From Providencia hangzhouensis (GTDB taxonomy: Bacteria; Pseudomonadota; Gammaproteobacteria; Enterobacterales; Enterobacteriaceae): a stretch of 64,000 bases of DNA. Below are positions 40,377-50,977 of the stretch, one piece after another. Position 1 is the stretch's first letter. Every line of letters begins with the position of its first letter. Where the stretch lies: NCBI RefSeq assembly GCF_029193595.2, contig NZ_CP135052.1, positions 1,798,001 through 1,862,000 of the forward strand, given 5' to 3'. The notes below the pieces were generated by a model. The model was given only the letters and a program-made list of their open reading frames with translations. It ran no database searches and was not told the origin of the DNA. The position numbers and the translations under genes are program-made.

Positions 40377-41288
40377 TTACTCATCAGTATGTGGAATAAG
40401 TAAGTCAGTTAGCGCTTCTTTTAACTCGATATGTTCAAATTGAAAGCCTGCCTCTTCTAACCGTTTGGGGATCGCCTGTTGGCCACCCAATACCAGCGCT
40501 GCGGATTCCCCCATGATGGCTTTAATCACAAAAGCGGGCGTTCGTACAAATGAAGGGCGATTAATAACTTCACCTAATGTGGCGGAAAATAGGTCATTAT
40601 GGACTGGATAAGGTGAGGTCATATTAAAGGGGCCAGAAAGCGTTGGGTTATCTAATAAAAAACAAATTGCACGAACCATATCGTTGATATGTATCCACGG
40701 CATGTATTGTTTCCCGTCACCAATTGGCCCACCTGCACCCATTTTAAAAATAGGGAGAATTTTGGCAAGTAAACCGCCATTCGCTGATAACACAAGGCCA
40801 GTGCGTAATAAACAAACGCGAGTTTTTTCTGACTGTGCATTAGCGGCTAAAGCTTCCCAATGCTGTGTGAGCTGGTGAGTAAATTCATCATGGGGCTGTT
40901 CGTCTTCGGTAACGACCGATTGGCCCTGATTGCCATAATAGCCGACAGCAGAGCCCGATAAAAATACCCGGGGAGGGGTTTCACTGGCTGTGATTAACTC
41001 ACTAAGCTGCTGAGTTAACTTCCAACGGCTATCACACAGTAACTTTTTTTGTTCCTCTGTCCAGCGCTTATCAGCAATAGGTTCGCCTGCTAGGTTAATG
41101 ACAGCATCGAAGTCATTTAAGTGGGTTTTACCATTGAGAGACGTCCAGCACTCAACAGCCTTGCAAAACTGGCTATAAACTTTTTGTGGAGAGCGGCTTA
41201 ATACAGTAACCTGATGCTCAAGAGAAATCAGTTTTTGGATTAGTGGTGTTCCGATTAGCCCGGTGCCGCCTGTTATGAGTATCTTCAT
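40377..41288 (-). CDS. yfcH: Epimerase family protein YfcH
   Basis: Predicted NAD(P)-dependent SDR/epimerase (SDR39U type), function unknown. ATG 41288 gives [16 protein letters not shown] and 303 residues, matching E. coli YfcH, with GGGG a few bases upstream; ATG codons at 41294 and 41303 are alternatives. Motifs: Rossmann GGTGLIG (7-13), [13 protein letters not shown], the active-site-like SGSAVGYYG, and C-terminal DUF1731 ending with [17 protein letters not shown]. The upstream side holds a copy of the palindromic repeat, which overlaps the longer start options. Confidence 0.93.
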   Translation of the reverse strand: MKILITGGTGLIGTPLIQKLISLEHQVTVLSRSPQKVYSQFCKAVECWTSLNGKTHLNDFDAVINLAGEPIADKRWTEEQKKLLCDSRWKLTQQLSELITASETPPRVFLSGSAVGYYGNQGQSVVTEDEQPHDEFTHQLTQHWEALAANAQSEKTRVCLLRTGLVLSANGGLLAKILPIFKMGAGGPIGDGKQYMPWIHINDMVRAICFLLDNPTLSGPFNMTSPYPVHNDLFSATLGEVINRPSFVRTPAFVIKAIMGESAALVLGGQQAIPKRLEEAGFQFEHIELKEALTDLLIPHTDE

Positions 41289-41301
41289 CGCCATCCCCGT
41301 C

Positions 41302-41390
41302 ATATTTCAAACCGCAGCGTTGTTGCCTACGTTCTGTCACCTTAGTCTTAAGGCTGCCATCTCTTGGCGCCTAGCTGCAATTTGAACTAT
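41302..41390. repeat. Intergenic palindromic repeat, copy 2
   Basis: ATATTTCAAACCGCAG and CTGCAATTTGAACTAT are inverted ends (13 of 16), enclosing CTTAGTCTTAAGG. Cores CGCAGCGTTGTTGCCT and GGCGCCTAGCTGCAA match the other copies. Confidence 0.75.
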
Positions 41391-41668
41391 TTAGGGGATA
41401 TCCCTGAGATCAGTAACAAACTACAGCGTTATGATTTAACTATAGCATTTGTGAACACAATTTGTATGATTTGCTTAGCCTGCCTTTAAAAAATTCGGTT
41501 TCATTATCACTGTAATAAGAAGTGCTTTTTATGATGGCAACCAATCACAAATTCAGCTAGGATCATTTTCATAGGTGCGGATCAATGCAGATTGGTATTG
41601 TCAGGCATACAATAAGAATCAGTCTAATGATATAAGCCGTTTTAGCTTAAAAATAAAAGGTTTACAGG

Positions 41669-42211
41669 ATGGAACAACAAACCGAAGTTGTTGAATGGGT
41701 CGATATTGTTGATGAAGACAATACTGTGATTGCTCAGGCAACACGTAGCCAAATGCGAGCAGAAAACCTACGTCATCGTGCAACTTACATTGTTGTTCAT
41801 GATGGAATGGGCAAAATATTGGTTCAACGACGCACAGACATTAAAGATTTTCACCCCGGTTTCCTCGATGCAACAGCTGGAGGAGTGGTTACGCAAGGTG
41901 AAAACATTCTTGATTCTGCAAAGCGTGAAGCTGAAGAAGAGCTAGGTATTGCTGGCGTTCCTTTTGCTGAACATGGCCATTTTTACTTTGAAGATGCGCA
42001 TTGTCGTGTATGGGGTGGTTTGTTTAGCTGTGTGAGCCATGGTCCATTTGCTTTACAAGAATCTGAAGTTGTTGAGGTCAGTTGGTTGACCCCTAAAGAG
42101 ATCAGCGCACGCTGTGACGAATTTACGCCGGATTCACTTAAAGCGCTTTCTTTATGGTTGACTCGGAATAATGAGTTAGAAAAAACCATCACTTGTGCTG
42201 AAAACTCATAG
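41669..42211 (+). CDS. yfcD: Nudix hydrolase YfcD
   Basis: Predicted nucleoside-diphosphate-linked hydrolase, IPP-isomerase-like Nudix subfamily, substrate unknown. 180 residues. The Nudix box is complete at residues 72-94 (G-x5-E-x7-R-E-x2-E-E-x-G, with Glu78, Arg86, Glu87, Glu90, Glu91). Starts at an ATG after an ACAGGA site. In E. coli yfcD follows the yfcH region in the opposite direction from pta; here a peptidase/symporter unit separates it from pta. Confidence 0.93.
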   Translation: MEQQTEVVEWVDIVDEDNTVIAQATRSQMRAENLRHRATYIVVHDGMGKILVQRRTDIKDFHPGFLDATAGGVVTQGENILDSAKREAEEELGIAGVPFAEHGHFYFEDAHCRVWGGLFSCVSHGPFALQESEVVEVSWLTPKEISARCDEFTPDSLKALSLWLTRNNELEKTITCAENS

Positions 42212-42230
42212 TTGATCAGATTAAAATTGT

Positions 42231-42257
42231 TAAAGGGCTATTTTATTTAGTCCTTTA
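42231..42257 (+). terminator. Likely terminator after yfcD
   Basis: TAAAGGGCT/AGTCCTTTA 9-bp stem (one mismatch-type pair) with a T/A-rich loop, followed by a loosely T-rich stretch. Confidence 0.55.
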
Positions 42258-42449
42258 CTTTATTTCTCCCAAAATCAAATCTCTAGCAAAGTTAATTTCA
42301 AGCTAATATATAACGATTAGTTATAACAAACTTGCAAGCTAAACGATGTATTCATTTCTACACTAGATATAATGTGACAGATCTTAACATTTATCGTTTG
42401 CGATATGATGCACTGCTTGGTGTATACATGACGCTTCGAGAGAATAAAA

Positions 42450-43694
42450 ATGACAATTGATAAACAAGATGCTTTTTTGAAACAACAACACCTTGATAAC
42501 GTAACCAATAAAGCCCGTGAGATTATGGAGCGTGAAGGAATTGAAGCGTTAATCGCAACCGTGGGTGATAACTTTTATCACTTAACCGGTTTTGCGAGCT
42601 TCTTTATGTACACTTTCAGGCAAACAGGTTCGGCGATTGCGGTTATTTTTCGTGATCCTTCTATTCAATCATTGGTTATTATGAATGAATTTGAAGCGGC
42701 AAATTTGTCACTTCAAATGCCTAACGCAAGGATTAAAACATTTCCAATTTGGGTGGATGTTGATGACCCTTACAATCCTGAAAATGGCAAAGTGATGAAG
42801 GCAAGGCCAATTAATAGCCCAATAGAAACCATTTTCAATTTACTCAAAGAGGCGTTGTCAGAAGCGGGAGTTTATTGTAAACCGGTTGCAATTGAATTAA
42901 ACCAAATTACACATACAGGTAAAGTATGGTTGGATAAGGTTATTCCTGAATTAAATTTGGTTGATTCTTCGCCGCTATTTAATGAATTACGCATGATTAA
43001 AAGCCCGTGGGAAATTGCTCATCTCAGAAAATCAGCACAAATTACAGAGGCTGGTATTGCTGCTGCGAGTAAATTGATCAAAGTCGGCTGTACTTCAGCG
43101 GAATTAACCGCCGCTTTTAAAGCGAAAGTGATGGAATACCCAGAGACAAATTATAGCCGCTTCAATTTAATTTCAGTGGGCAGTGATTTTTCACCGAAAA
43201 TGATCCCTGATGACCAACCTGCAAAAGAAGGGGATTTAATTAAATTTGACTGTGGCGTTGATGTGGCAGGTTATGGTGCTGATATTGCACGGACATTTGT
43301 GGTTGGTAAACCGAATGAAAAAGTCGCTGCTATTTATCAAACTATCTTAAAAGGCCATCAATATATGTTAAGTCGAGTTGCGCCCGGCGTGGCATTAAGT
43401 GATGTTTTCAATGAAACAATGGCACTCATTCGTTCTTCGGGTTTGCCCCATTATAACCGTGGGCACTTAGGCCATGGGGACGGGGTGTTCGTTGGGCTGG
43501 AAGAAGCCCCTTTTGTGAGCGCTGCGACCACAGAAATATTTCGAGCTGGGATGGTAATGAGCTTAGAAACACCTTATTACGGGATTGGTGTTGGCGGTAT
43601 TATGATTGAAGATATGCTGCTGATTACTGAAGACGGTGTGGAAATGTTAAGTCATTTGCCTCGTGAATTGATTTCTTTCGGGCAAGTGGAATAA
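42450..43694 (+). CDS. M24 family metallopeptidase (Xaa-Pro dipeptidase/creatinase type)
   Basis: Predicted cytosolic dinuclear-metal aminopeptidase. 414 residues: an N-terminal creatinase-like domain (about 15-180) and a C-terminal pita-bread domain with all five metal ligands: Asp267 (FDCG), Asp278 (GADIART), His342 (HLGHGDG), Glu373 (SLETPYY) and Glu387 (MIEDM). No signal peptide. It precedes a DUF3311 protein (10 bases) and a sodium:solute symporter in one operon, so it probably cleaves or deamidates the compound imported by the symporter, perhaps a proline-containing dipeptide. That is inference from arrangement. The unit is inserted between yfcD and pta. Confidence 0.88.
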   Translation: MTIDKQDAFLKQQHLDNVTNKAREIMEREGIEALIATVGDNFYHLTGFASFFMYTFRQTGSAIAVIFRDPSIQSLVIMNEFEAANLSLQMPNARIKTFPIWVDVDDPYNPENGKVMKARPINSPIETIFNLLKEALSEAGVYCKPVAIELNQITHTGKVWLDKVIPELNLVDSSPLFNELRMIKSPWEIAHLRKSAQITEAGIAAASKLIKVGCTSAELTAAFKAKVMEYPETNYSRFNLISVGSDFSPKMIPDDQPAKEGDLIKFDCGVDVAGYGADIARTFVVGKPNEKVAAIYQTILKGHQYMLSRVAPGVALSDVFNETMALIRSSGLPHYNRGHLGHGDGVFVGLEEAPFVSAATTEIFRAGMVMSLETPYYGIGVGGIMIEDMLLITEDGVEMLSHLPRELISFGQVE

Positions 43695-43704
43695 GGGGCG
43701 GAAT

Positions 43705-43902
43705 ATGAAGTGGTATCATTATTTAGTTATTTTCCCAATCCTAGCGTTAACCGTGGGTATCTATTATGCCAACCAAGTAGAGCCTTTTGTTATGGGCTTG
43801 CCATTTTTAATGTTCTGGATTGTCTCATGGGTGATTGTTACAGCCTTAGTTATGTTACTAATCAATATATTAGATAATAAAAATACTAAGGAAACATCAT
43901 GA
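43705..43902 (+). CDS. Small membrane protein, DUF3311-like symporter partner
   Basis: 65 residues with two hydrophobic segments (about 5-22 and 30-55). Size, topology and position directly before a sodium:solute symporter fit the DUF3311 family, whose members accompany SSS transporters as small subunits. Its TGA overlaps the symporter ATG (ATGA), so the two are translated together. GGGGCGG precedes the ATG. Confidence 0.8.
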   Translation: MKWYHYLVIFPILALTVGIYYANQVEPFVMGLPFLMFWIVSWVIVTALVMLLINILDNKNTKETS

Positions 43903-45341
43903 GCTCCGCGCTAATTATTATTACTGTTTTCTTCCTGTTTAGTATTTATCTTGCTATTCGTGCGAAGAAAGGAAAAACGATGGACCATGAAGGGTGGTCT
44001 GTCGGTGGTCGTAGTTATGGCGCACTGTTAGTTTTCTTGCTGAGTGCGGGGGAAATATATACCACGTTTACCTTCCTTGGCGGGAGTGGCTGGGCTTATG
44101 GTAAAGGCCCTGCAATTCTATATACCTTGGCAGTCAATGCTTTTATGGGGATCTTTTTATACTGGGTGCACCCAAGGATATGGCGATTTGCAAAAGATAA
44201 TGATGTCAGAACGATTTCTGAGTTATTTACCAAAAAGTATCAAAGCCCGGGGTTAGGGTTATTAATTAGCTTAATATCTATTGCTGCAATGGTGCCTTTA
44301 TTTGTTTTACAGCTTAAAGGATTAGGCATTATTGTTTCTCAAGCGTCTTATGGCGCAATTCCAGCAGATATTGCCATTTGGATTGGAATTATCGCAGTGA
44401 CGTTATTTGTGATGATTTCAGGTATTCATGGCTCAGCTTGGACATCAGCACTAAAAGATTTAATGATTTTAATTGTGGTGGTTTTTATCGGTATTTATAT
44501 TCCACTTCATTATTACGGTAGTTTTGGGGACATGTTTAAAGCGATAGATACCGCGATGCCAAGCTTTTTAACATTCTCCGAAACGGGGCTAAATATCCCT
44601 TGGTATATTTCCACAATATTCTTATCTGTGGTTGCCTATTTCTGTTGGCCGCATTATATGGCCGCAGTGTTTACCGCAAAAGATGAAAAATCACTGAAAC
44701 GTAATAGTATTCTGATTCCAGCGTACAGTTTGATTATGCTATTCGCATTTTTCGTTGGTTATGCATCCATATTGCAAATTCCACATCTTGAAGGGGCGGC
44801 AGTGGATTTATCGCTGTTTGAGATATCTAAGAGCACCTTCTCACCGATTGTGGTTGGTTTTATTGGTGCGGCAGGGATGTTAACCGCATTAGTACCTGGT
44901 TCGATGTTGTTGCTAACCACTTCTAATATGTTAGCGGGAGTTGTGCAAAAAGCGATGGGAGTAAGTGAAGAAAAACGCCAGTCTGGTGTGTATGCTCGCT
45001 TTATGGTACCTGTCGTTGCGTTGGTCAGCTTGTATTTTATTTTCCACAGTAATGATACCTTAGTGGCTATTATGTTACTCGGGGTCAATATTGTCGCGCA
45101 GTTTTTCCCTGCTTTACTGATGAGCTTTAAACAGCAAAACCCAATGACACCTGCGGGTGCTATTTGTGGAATTTCTGCGGGGGTTTTATTCCTTGCGGTA
45201 ACCTATATAGAGAAAATTTCTTTAGCACAATTGTTCCCTTGGTTAGGAGAAAGTTTGAGCTTTATGAATATCGGTATTGCTGCATTTATTCTGAATATTA
45301 TTGTTGCGGTAGTGGTTTCATTATTTACGCGTAAAAGATAG
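43899..45341 (+). CDS. Sodium:solute symporter (SSS family)
   Basis: Inner-membrane Na+-coupled importer. 480 residues with about 13 hydrophobic segments. SSS features: WSVGGRSYGALLVFLLSAGE in the first helices (binding-site region), the GSAWTSALKDLMILIVV segment, and the Na2-site like ALVPGSMLLLTTSNMLAG. Best related in pattern to uncharacterised SSS transporters paired with DUF3311. Together with the upstream M24 peptidase it forms a three-gene uptake-and-cleavage unit. Ends in a strong bidirectional terminator shared with pta. Confidence 0.88.
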   Translation: MSSALIIITVFFLFSIYLAIRAKKGKTMDHEGWSVGGRSYGALLVFLLSAGEIYTTFTFLGGSGWAYGKGPAILYTLAVNAFMGIFLYWVHPRIWRFAKDNDVRTISELFTKKYQSPGLGLLISLISIAAMVPLFVLQLKGLGIIVSQASYGAIPADIAIWIGIIAVTLFVMISGIHGSAWTSALKDLMILIVVVFIGIYIPLHYYGSFGDMFKAIDTAMPSFLTFSETGLNIPWYISTIFLSVVAYFCWPHYMAAVFTAKDEKSLKRNSILIPAYSLIMLFAFFVGYASILQIPHLEGAAVDLSLFEISKSTFSPIVVGFIGAAGMLTALVPGSMLLLTTSNMLAGVVQKAMGVSEEKRQSGVYARFMVPVVALVSLYFIFHSNDTLVAIMLLGVNIVAQFFPALLMSFKQQNPMTPAGAICGISAGVLFLAVTYIEKISLAQLFPWLGESLSFMNIGIAAFILNIIVAVVVSLFTRKR

Positions 45342-45361
45342 TTAAAAATAATCAGGCAATA

Positions 45362-45387
45362 AAAAAGCGCTCAGTTGAGCGCTTTTT
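45362..45387. terminator. Bidirectional terminator between symporter and pta
   Basis: AAAAAGCGCTCA-GT-TGAGCGCTTTTT: perfect 12-bp stem with A and T runs on either side, serving both convergent genes. Confidence 0.92.
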
Positions 45388-45403
45388 AGCAGAAAGAGAT
45401 GAA

Positions 45404-47548
45404 TTAAGCGTTTTCGTTTTGTACTGCTTGGATAGCAGTTAACGCAACGGTATACACGATGTCATCAACTAATGCACCGCGTGACAAGTCATTGACTGGT
45501 TTACGCATACCTTGCAGCATTGGACCAATAGAGACTAAGTCAGCAGAACGTTGTACGGCTTTATACGTGGTATTACCGGTATTTAAGTCAGGGAAGATAA
45601 ATACGGTCGCTTTACCTGCAACTGGTGAATTAGGTGCTTTGGACTTAGCAACATCCGCCATAACAGCCGCGTCATATTGTAATGGACCATCGATAATTAA
45701 ATCAGGGCGTTTTTCTTGTGCTAAACGCGTTGCTTCACGCACTTTCTCAACATCACTACCCGCACCTGAATCGCCTGTAGAGTAAGAAATCATCGCAACA
45801 CGTGGGTCGATACCGAACGCTTTAGCAGAATCCGCAGATTGGATAGCGATTTCAGATAATTGCTCTGCAGTTGGGTCTGGGTTGATAGCGCAGTCACCGT
45901 ACACAAATACTTGTTCTGGTAATAACATAAAGAACACAGAAGAAACTAATGAGCTACCCGGTGCTGTTTTAATTAATTGCAACGGTGGACGGATAGTATT
46001 TGCCGTCGTATGAACAGCACCAGAAACTAGGCCATCCACTTCGCCTTTCTCTAGCATTAATGTGCCTAATACAACGTTATCTTCTAATTGCTCACGAGCA
46101 ACAACCTCAGTCATTCCTTTGCTCTTACGTAATTCAACGAGGCGAGCAACGTATTCTTCACGTACTTTAACTGGGTCAACAATTTCAATACCAGTACCGA
46201 GTTCAATACCTTGTGCAGCAGCAACACGACGAATATCTTCTGGGTTACCTAATAGAACACAAGTTGCAATGCCGCGCTCTGCACAGATAGATGCAGCTTT
46301 AACTGTACGCGGTTCGTCGCCTTCAGGAAGAACGATTCGTTTGCCAGCTTTACGTGCTAATTCAGTTAACTGATAACGGAATGCTGGTGGTGATAGGCGG
46401 TTAGGGCGCTCTGAGTCAGCAACCAGTGATTCAATCCAATCGCTACTAATATGACGAGCCACATAGTTTTGAATTTTTTCAATACGTTCATGGTCATCAG
46501 CTGGGACTTCTAAGCTAAAGCTTTGTAGATTCAGGGATGTTTGCCATGTATTGCTTTTCACCATGAAAACAGGCAGGCCAGTTTCGAAAGCTTGTTCACA
46601 CAGCTGGCGAATAGGCGCATCGATGTTGTAACCACCAGTGAGTAGAACTGCACCGATTTCAACCCCGTTCATTGCCGCTAGTGAGGCAGAAACTAATACA
46701 TCAGGGCGATCCGCTGAGGTCACTAATAATGATCCTGGGCGGAAGTGTTCAAGCATGTGCGGAATGCTGCGTGCGCAGAAAGTCACTGATTTAACACGAC
46801 GAGTTTTGATTTCGCCTTCGTTAACAATCTCTGCACCTAAGTGTTTTGCCATGTCAATTGCACGGGTGGCAATTAAATCAAAGTTCCATGGAATGGATGC
46901 CAGCACAGGCAGATTCAGCGCAGAAAGTTGCTTAGTATCGAGGTTAGCCACAGTCGCTTTGGTTGAATCATCAAAGATTTCAGATAGGTCAGGGCGAGTA
47001 CGACCTTGTTCATCAACAGGTGCATTCACCTTATTGATAATAACGCCGATGATATTTTTATTACGTTGGCCGCCAAATTCGTTACGTACTAACTCTAAAC
47101 GCTCTTGCATTTGTGTGATTGAACTGTTGCCTGGTGCAGTGACGAAAACAATCTCTGCGCCTAATGTTTTGGCAATTTCATAATTTAATGATTGAGCAAA
47201 TGAATGTTTACGCGTTGGCACTAAACCTTCAATTAAAATCACTTCCGCATTTTTTGTGTGGTCATGATAGCGAGCGACGATTTCTTCCATTAACACATCT
47301 TTTTTGGAAGAGGTCAGTAGCGATTCTACGTATTCCATTGTTAGTGGTTCAACAATGGTGGTAATACTTGAATGAGAGCGCAGGACTTCAGTGGTTTGGT
47401 CTTTATTGCCAGAGACGCGTGGCTGTGCGATAGGTTTGAAAACGCTTAATTGAACACCTTTTTGTTCCATTGAGCGAACGACACCTAGGCTAACGCTAGT
47501 TAAGCCAACGCTGGTGCCAGTAGGTATTAACATAATTGTACGGGACAC
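45404..47548 (-). CDS. pta: Phosphate acetyltransferase
   Basis: Interconverts acetyl-CoA and acetyl phosphate. 714 residues, the same length as E. coli Pta: a BioD/CobB-like N-terminal domain ([19 protein letters not shown]), a DRTGG middle domain, and the catalytic PTA_PTB domain (about 390-714) with [33 protein letters not shown] and the closing [13 protein letters not shown]. Downstream of ackA with an intergenic hairpin; together they set the acetyl-phosphate pool. Confidence 0.98.
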   Translation of the reverse strand: MSRTIMLIPTGTSVGLTSVSLGVVRSMEQKGVQLSVFKPIAQPRVSGNKDQTTEVLRSHSSITTIVEPLTMEYVESLLTSSKKDVLMEEIVARYHDHTKNAEVILIEGLVPTRKHSFAQSLNYEIAKTLGAEIVFVTAPGNSSITQMQERLELVRNEFGGQRNKNIIGVIINKVNAPVDEQGRTRPDLSEIFDDSTKATVANLDTKQLSALNLPVLASIPWNFDLIATRAIDMAKHLGAEIVNEGEIKTRRVKSVTFCARSIPHMLEHFRPGSLLVTSADRPDVLVSASLAAMNGVEIGAVLLTGGYNIDAPIRQLCEQAFETGLPVFMVKSNTWQTSLNLQSFSLEVPADDHERIEKIQNYVARHISSDWIESLVADSERPNRLSPPAFRYQLTELARKAGKRIVLPEGDEPRTVKAASICAERGIATCVLLGNPEDIRRVAAAQGIELGTGIEIVDPVKVREEYVARLVELRKSKGMTEVVAREQLEDNVVLGTLMLEKGEVDGLVSGAVHTTANTIRPPLQLIKTAPGSSLVSSVFFMLLPEQVFVYGDCAINPDPTAEQLSEIAIQSADSAKAFGIDPRVAMISYSTGDSGAGSDVEKVREATRLAQEKRPDLIIDGPLQYDAAVMADVAKSKAPNSPVAGKATVFIFPDLNTGNTTYKAVQRSADLVSIGPMLQGMRKPVNDLSRGALVDDIVYTVALTAIQAVQNENA

Positions 47549-47587
47549 GGGAACCTCTTTATTTCGGTTACTCTAATGACAAAACGA

Positions 47588-47612
47588 TACCGCCAGCAGG
47601 TTGCTGGCGGTA
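47588..47612 (-). terminator. Intercistronic hairpin between ackA and pta
   Basis: Perfect 11-bp stem TACCGCCAGCA/TGCTGGCGGTA with a 3-base loop; on the minus strand it is followed by ATCGTTTTG. Likely attenuates readthrough from ackA into pta or protects the ackA message. Confidence 0.6.
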
Positions 47613-47620
47613 GAAGTTGC

Positions 47621-48823
47621 TTATGCGGTTAAACGCGCAGTATCTTGGGCGATAACCAACTCTTCATTGGTTGCGATAACCAGTGCTGGGCGGCTGTTAT
47701 CGGTAGTGATTAAACCTTCTTTACCGAAGCGCGCCGCTAAGTTACGTTCGTGGTCATATTCGAAACCAAGGATAGCCAGTTTCTTCAAGGTAATTTCACG
47801 AACTTGCGCTGAGTTTTCACCAATACCACCCGTGAAGATGATAGCATCAAGGCGGCCTTCCATCAGAGCACTATATGCACCAACGTATTTCGCCAAACGA
47901 TGGCAGAAAACATCCATTGCGCGAGTTGCGTCTTCTTTAGTGCCGTAGTTATCTTCAACATAGCGGCAGTCACTTGTTACGCCAGTTAAACCTAATAAAC
48001 CAGACTCTTTGGTCAGCATTTTGTTGATTTGTTCAACGCTCATACCTAAAGAATCATGTAAATGGAAAATAATTGCAGGGTCGATATCACCACTACGTGT
48101 TCCCATTACCAGACCTTCTAATGGCGTTAAACCCATTGAAGTGTCAACGCATTTACCGTTAACAATAGCAGTAACAGAACCACCATTGCCTAGGTGGCAA
48201 GTGATAACATTTAACTCATCAACAGGTTTGTTGAGTTTTTTCGCAGCTTCACGGGAAACATAGTAATGGCTTGTACCGTGCGCACCATAACGGCGGATAC
48301 TATGTTCTGAATATAATTCGTATGGCAATGCATACAGATAAGCTTCCTGCGGCATGGTCTGATGGAATGCGGTATCAAAGACAGCGACATTTTTGTTGAC
48401 CAGATGCGGGAAGGATTTTCTTGCTTCTTCAATACCGATGAGATGAGCAGGGTTATGCAATGGCGCGAATGGAATAGCCGCTTCGATGCCTTCAATCACT
48501 TCATCTGTGATTAATACAGAAGAGGTAAATTTCTCACCACCATGAACAATACGGTGACCGATGGAGGTGATTTGCTCTGATAGCTCAGGTTTTTCAGCAA
48601 GAATAGTGTTAACAATGAAATCCAATGCTTCGCTATGCGCTGCACCAGCACCTAAAGGCGCTTCTTTCTTAGCACCATCCATTTTCCACTTAATACGGGC
48701 TTCCGGGAGGTTAAAGCACTCAGCTAATCCAGATAAAAATTCATCGCCATTAGTTGGGTCGATGATGGCGAATTTCAGTGAGGAGCTACCGCAGTTTAGA
48801 ACCAGTACCAGCTTACTTGACAT
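47621..48823 (-). CDS. ackA: Acetate kinase
   Basis: Acetyl phosphate + ADP to acetate + ATP, the substrate-level ATP step of acetate overflow. 400 residues. Family signatures: [16 protein letters not shown] (1st), [19 protein letters not shown] (2nd), and [16 protein letters not shown]. Catalytic Asp is in [12 protein letters not shown]. It is the first gene of ackA-pta, with almost 600 bases of upstream control region shared with divergent yfbV. Confidence 0.98.
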   Translation of the reverse strand: MSSKLVLVLNCGSSSLKFAIIDPTNGDEFLSGLAECFNLPEARIKWKMDGAKKEAPLGAGAAHSEALDFIVNTILAEKPELSEQITSIGHRIVHGGEKFTSSVLITDEVIEGIEAAIPFAPLHNPAHLIGIEEARKSFPHLVNKNVAVFDTAFHQTMPQEAYLYALPYELYSEHSIRRYGAHGTSHYYVSREAAKKLNKPVDELNVITCHLGNGGSVTAIVNGKCVDTSMGLTPLEGLVMGTRSGDIDPAIIFHLHDSLGMSVEQINKMLTKESGLLGLTGVTSDCRYVEDNYGTKEDATRAMDVFCHRLAKYVGAYSALMEGRLDAIIFTGGIGENSAQVREITLKKLAILGFEYDHERNLAARFGKEGLITTDNSRPALVIATNEELVIAQDTARLTA

Positions 48824-49416
48824 GGAAATACCTATCGTTAATTGTTGTTGTGAAGCCTTTTAAAAACATGAAAAGACTCAGATATAAAAATATACCGCTA
48901 GAGCCTAGCGTATTTATGACCTGAAACATCATGATTGATATCATGTTAAAGGCGAAAAAAGTTAAAGATCGTGAGATCTTCAGGGGTTGATAACTCAGGC
49001 GCTATTCTTTTCTACAGAAGGTTATAAAAGTAAACCTCTGCACCTAGTGTTGAAATAACGACCAACAACCCCAATATATAACTGTTGTCTATCTTCAGTA
49101 TCGAAGATGGATAAAGCTAAAAAATAACAAATGCAACAGCAATTCTAAATGTGGCAGATTCTACTAAAATTATTTTATATTTTATACGTTTTTTTTAAAA
49201 ATAGGGACTTTGATTGATTAAAATCATAAGTGACGTATAAAGTAGTGTTATAGCACAGGGTTACGTTGCTATTAGAATAGCTGATATTTAGTAAATTGAC
49301 TTAACTTAAGGTAAATGTAATGAAATAATTTCGTTACCTTAAATGTGCTATCATTTTACCATGCGTAATTTATAAATTATTGCCTCAGTTTTTAAGAAGT
49401 CGATAGGAAACGTTTC
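48824..49416. promoter_or_regulatory. ackA / yfbV divergent control region
   Basis: 593 bases with no gene. AT-rich blocks near 49170-49200 and 49310-49380 are suitable for promoters. No tRNA or small ORF with a convincing ribosome site was seen. One FNR-like site is listed separately. Confidence 0.6.
49214..49227. promoter_or_regulatory. FNR-like site upstream of ackA
   Basis: TTGATTAAAATCAT fits TTGAT-N4-ATCAA at 9 of 10 defined positions. ackA-pta is known to respond to anaerobiosis in E. coli. The site lies 391 bases before ackA, far for direct activation, so it might act on yfbV instead. Confidence 0.35.
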
Positions 49417-49872
49417 ATGAGTACATTGCAAAGTACACCGCCCGGTTTTTTTAAGCGCTTTAGATTAGGTAACCGCTATCTGAAGGCTTTTCCTATGGAG
49501 AAAAAACTGTCGCCGATATTCCCCGAAATTCGTATTAACAAGGCGGTACGCTTTGGTATTCGCTTTATGCCGCCCATTGCAATTTTTACATTAGCATGGC
49601 AAATCGCGTTAGGTGGGCAATTGGGACCTGCCATTGCCACGGCACTTTTTGCCTGTAGTTTGCCAATGCAAGGCTTATGGTGGTTAGGAAAACGTGCGGC
49701 GACGCCTTTGCCATCCAGCTTGCTAAGCTGGTTTTATGAGATCCGTGATAAATTTACCGAAGCGGGAATTGCGATGGCACCGGTTGAACACCAACCCGAT
49801 TATATGGCGTTGGCTGACTTGCTAAAACGTGCATTTAACCAGCTAGATCGTTCCTTTATGGAAGATATCTAA
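49417..49872 (+). CDS. yfbV: UPF0208 membrane protein YfbV
   Basis: Conserved 151-residue inner-membrane protein with two hydrophobic segments (about 47-65 and 68-85); reported roles in chromosome organisation near the terminus (Ter) rest on E. coli studies. Conserved start [20 protein letters not shown] and end [23 protein letters not shown]. Divergent from ackA, followed by yfbU after about 140 bases, as in E. coli. Confidence 0.93.
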   Translation: MSTLQSTPPGFFKRFRLGNRYLKAFPMEKKLSPIFPEIRINKAVRFGIRFMPPIAIFTLAWQIALGGQLGPAIATALFACSLPMQGLWWLGKRAATPLPSSLLSWFYEIRDKFTEAGIAMAPVEHQPDYMALADLLKRAFNQLDRSFMEDI

Positions 49873-50011
49873 GGGATAATTTCTATTAAAAGGTAGATTT
49901 AACAATAAGTAATGCAAAAATAGTGTTTAGATCAATAAAAGCGATGTTTTCACTGTCTATGATTGATGTTGAATGCGAAGATAAGCCATACTTTTTAGTG
50001 GGAGAACCCTG

Positions 50012-50506
50012 ATGGAAATGACTAACGCACAACGCTTGATCTTATCTAATCAATATAAAATGATGACCATGCTTGACCCCGATAATGCAGAACGTTATCG
50101 CCGACAACAAACCATTATTGAACGTGGTTTCGGTTTACAAATGCGTGAGTTAGACAGAGACTTTGGTCATTTAAGTGAAGATACCTGCCGTACTGTTATT
50201 GATATCATGGAAATGTACCATGCGCTGCAAGTCTCTTATAGCAACATGGCTAATAAGGAAGACATTGATGGCCGCCGTGTGCAATTTTTGGGCTTTGATG
50301 CGGCAACAGAAGCACGTTATCTGAGCTATGTCCGTTTTATGGTCAACACAGAAGGGCGTTATACCCACTTTGACAGCGGGACGCATGGGTTTAACTCACA
50401 AACACCAATGTGGGAAAAATATAATCGTATGTTAGCGATTTGGCATGCATGTCCAAGGCAGTATCATTTATCAGCAGTGGAGATCTCCCAAATTTTAAAT
50501 GCCTAA
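50012..50506 (+). CDS. yfbU: UPF0304 protein YfbU
   Basis: Conserved 164-residue helical cytosolic protein of unknown biochemical function. Starts [20 protein letters not shown] after a GGGAGAA ribosome site and ends with [14 protein letters not shown]. In E. coli yfbT follows; here the T6SS island begins after a palindromic repeat. Confidence 0.94.
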   Translation: MEMTNAQRLILSNQYKMMTMLDPDNAERYRRQQTIIERGFGLQMRELDRDFGHLSEDTCRTVIDIMEMYHALQVSYSNMANKEDIDGRRVQFLGFDAATEARYLSYVRFMVNTEGRYTHFDSGTHGFNSQTPMWEKYNRMLAIWHACPRQYHLSAVEISQILNA

Positions 50507-50507
50507 T

Positions 50508-50627
50508 GCTCGTCATTCTTCGCGCTGTAGCTTTGTTGACTGCGTTCGGCGACTCGGGTCACATACATTTGTATGTTCCCCGAGATATCTTCTCTAGTCG
50601 CCTAGCTACAGCGTGAATATTTAGAGC
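50508..50627. repeat. Intergenic palindromic repeat, copy 3, at the edge of the T6SS island
   Basis: About 120 bp. Outer arms GCGCTGTAGC and GCTACAGCGT; next GGCGACT and AGTCGCC; inner hairpin CTCGGGTCACATACA / TGTATGTTCCCCGAG. It shares the TGTAGC.TTGTTG and CGCCTAGCT cores with the other copies. The most complete stem of the set. Confidence 0.8.
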
Positions 50628-50707
50628 ATATTTGCTTGTCATTAGTAAAGCAGTAACACGTGACACTGATATGCGAGCTATATGAGCAAGTTAAAACACA
50701 TTAACAT

Positions 50708-50977
50708 TTAGCCTACAGCAACAAGCACACAGCCCCCAGAACATCCACATGCGACTTTATGACCTTCTAGCGCAACAGGGATACCATTAATTTTCATTAA
50801 GCTATCACCTTCAACGATAGTCCCTGTTTTTTTACATGAAGGACAATAAACAGAGTCGCCCACACAGGCAACTCCTTGGGTTTGCTTGGCGAGAGAAGAA
50901 GCCGTCAACACCGTGCCTCCGGTATTCGTCGTATCATTTTTTAAAATGAGTTTTCTGCCGTTCACAAGACTACGCAT
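50708..50977 (-). CDS. PAAR-domain T6SS spike-tip protein
   Basis: Sharpens the VgrG spike. ATG 50977 is chosen because AGGAG sits 10 bases upstream; 89 residues, a stand-alone PAAR. Typical features: GGTVLTAS, VACVGDSVYCPSC, GTIVEGDSLMKINGIPVALEGHKVACGCS, with Cys/His residues that bind zinc at the tip. Last gene of the island; its start overlaps the end of an apparently broken reading frame from the preceding membrane-protein gene. Confidence 0.92.
   Translation of the reverse strand: MRSLVNGRKLILKNDTTNTGGTVLTASSLAKQTQGVACVGDSVYCPSCKKTGTIVEGDSLMKINGIPVALEGHKVACGCSGGCVLVAVG

Noticed and set aside
46638..47183. 181-codon plus-strand ORF
   Set aside because: Antisense to pta, whose full-length product matches the family throughout; a Ser/Thr-rich shadow frame.
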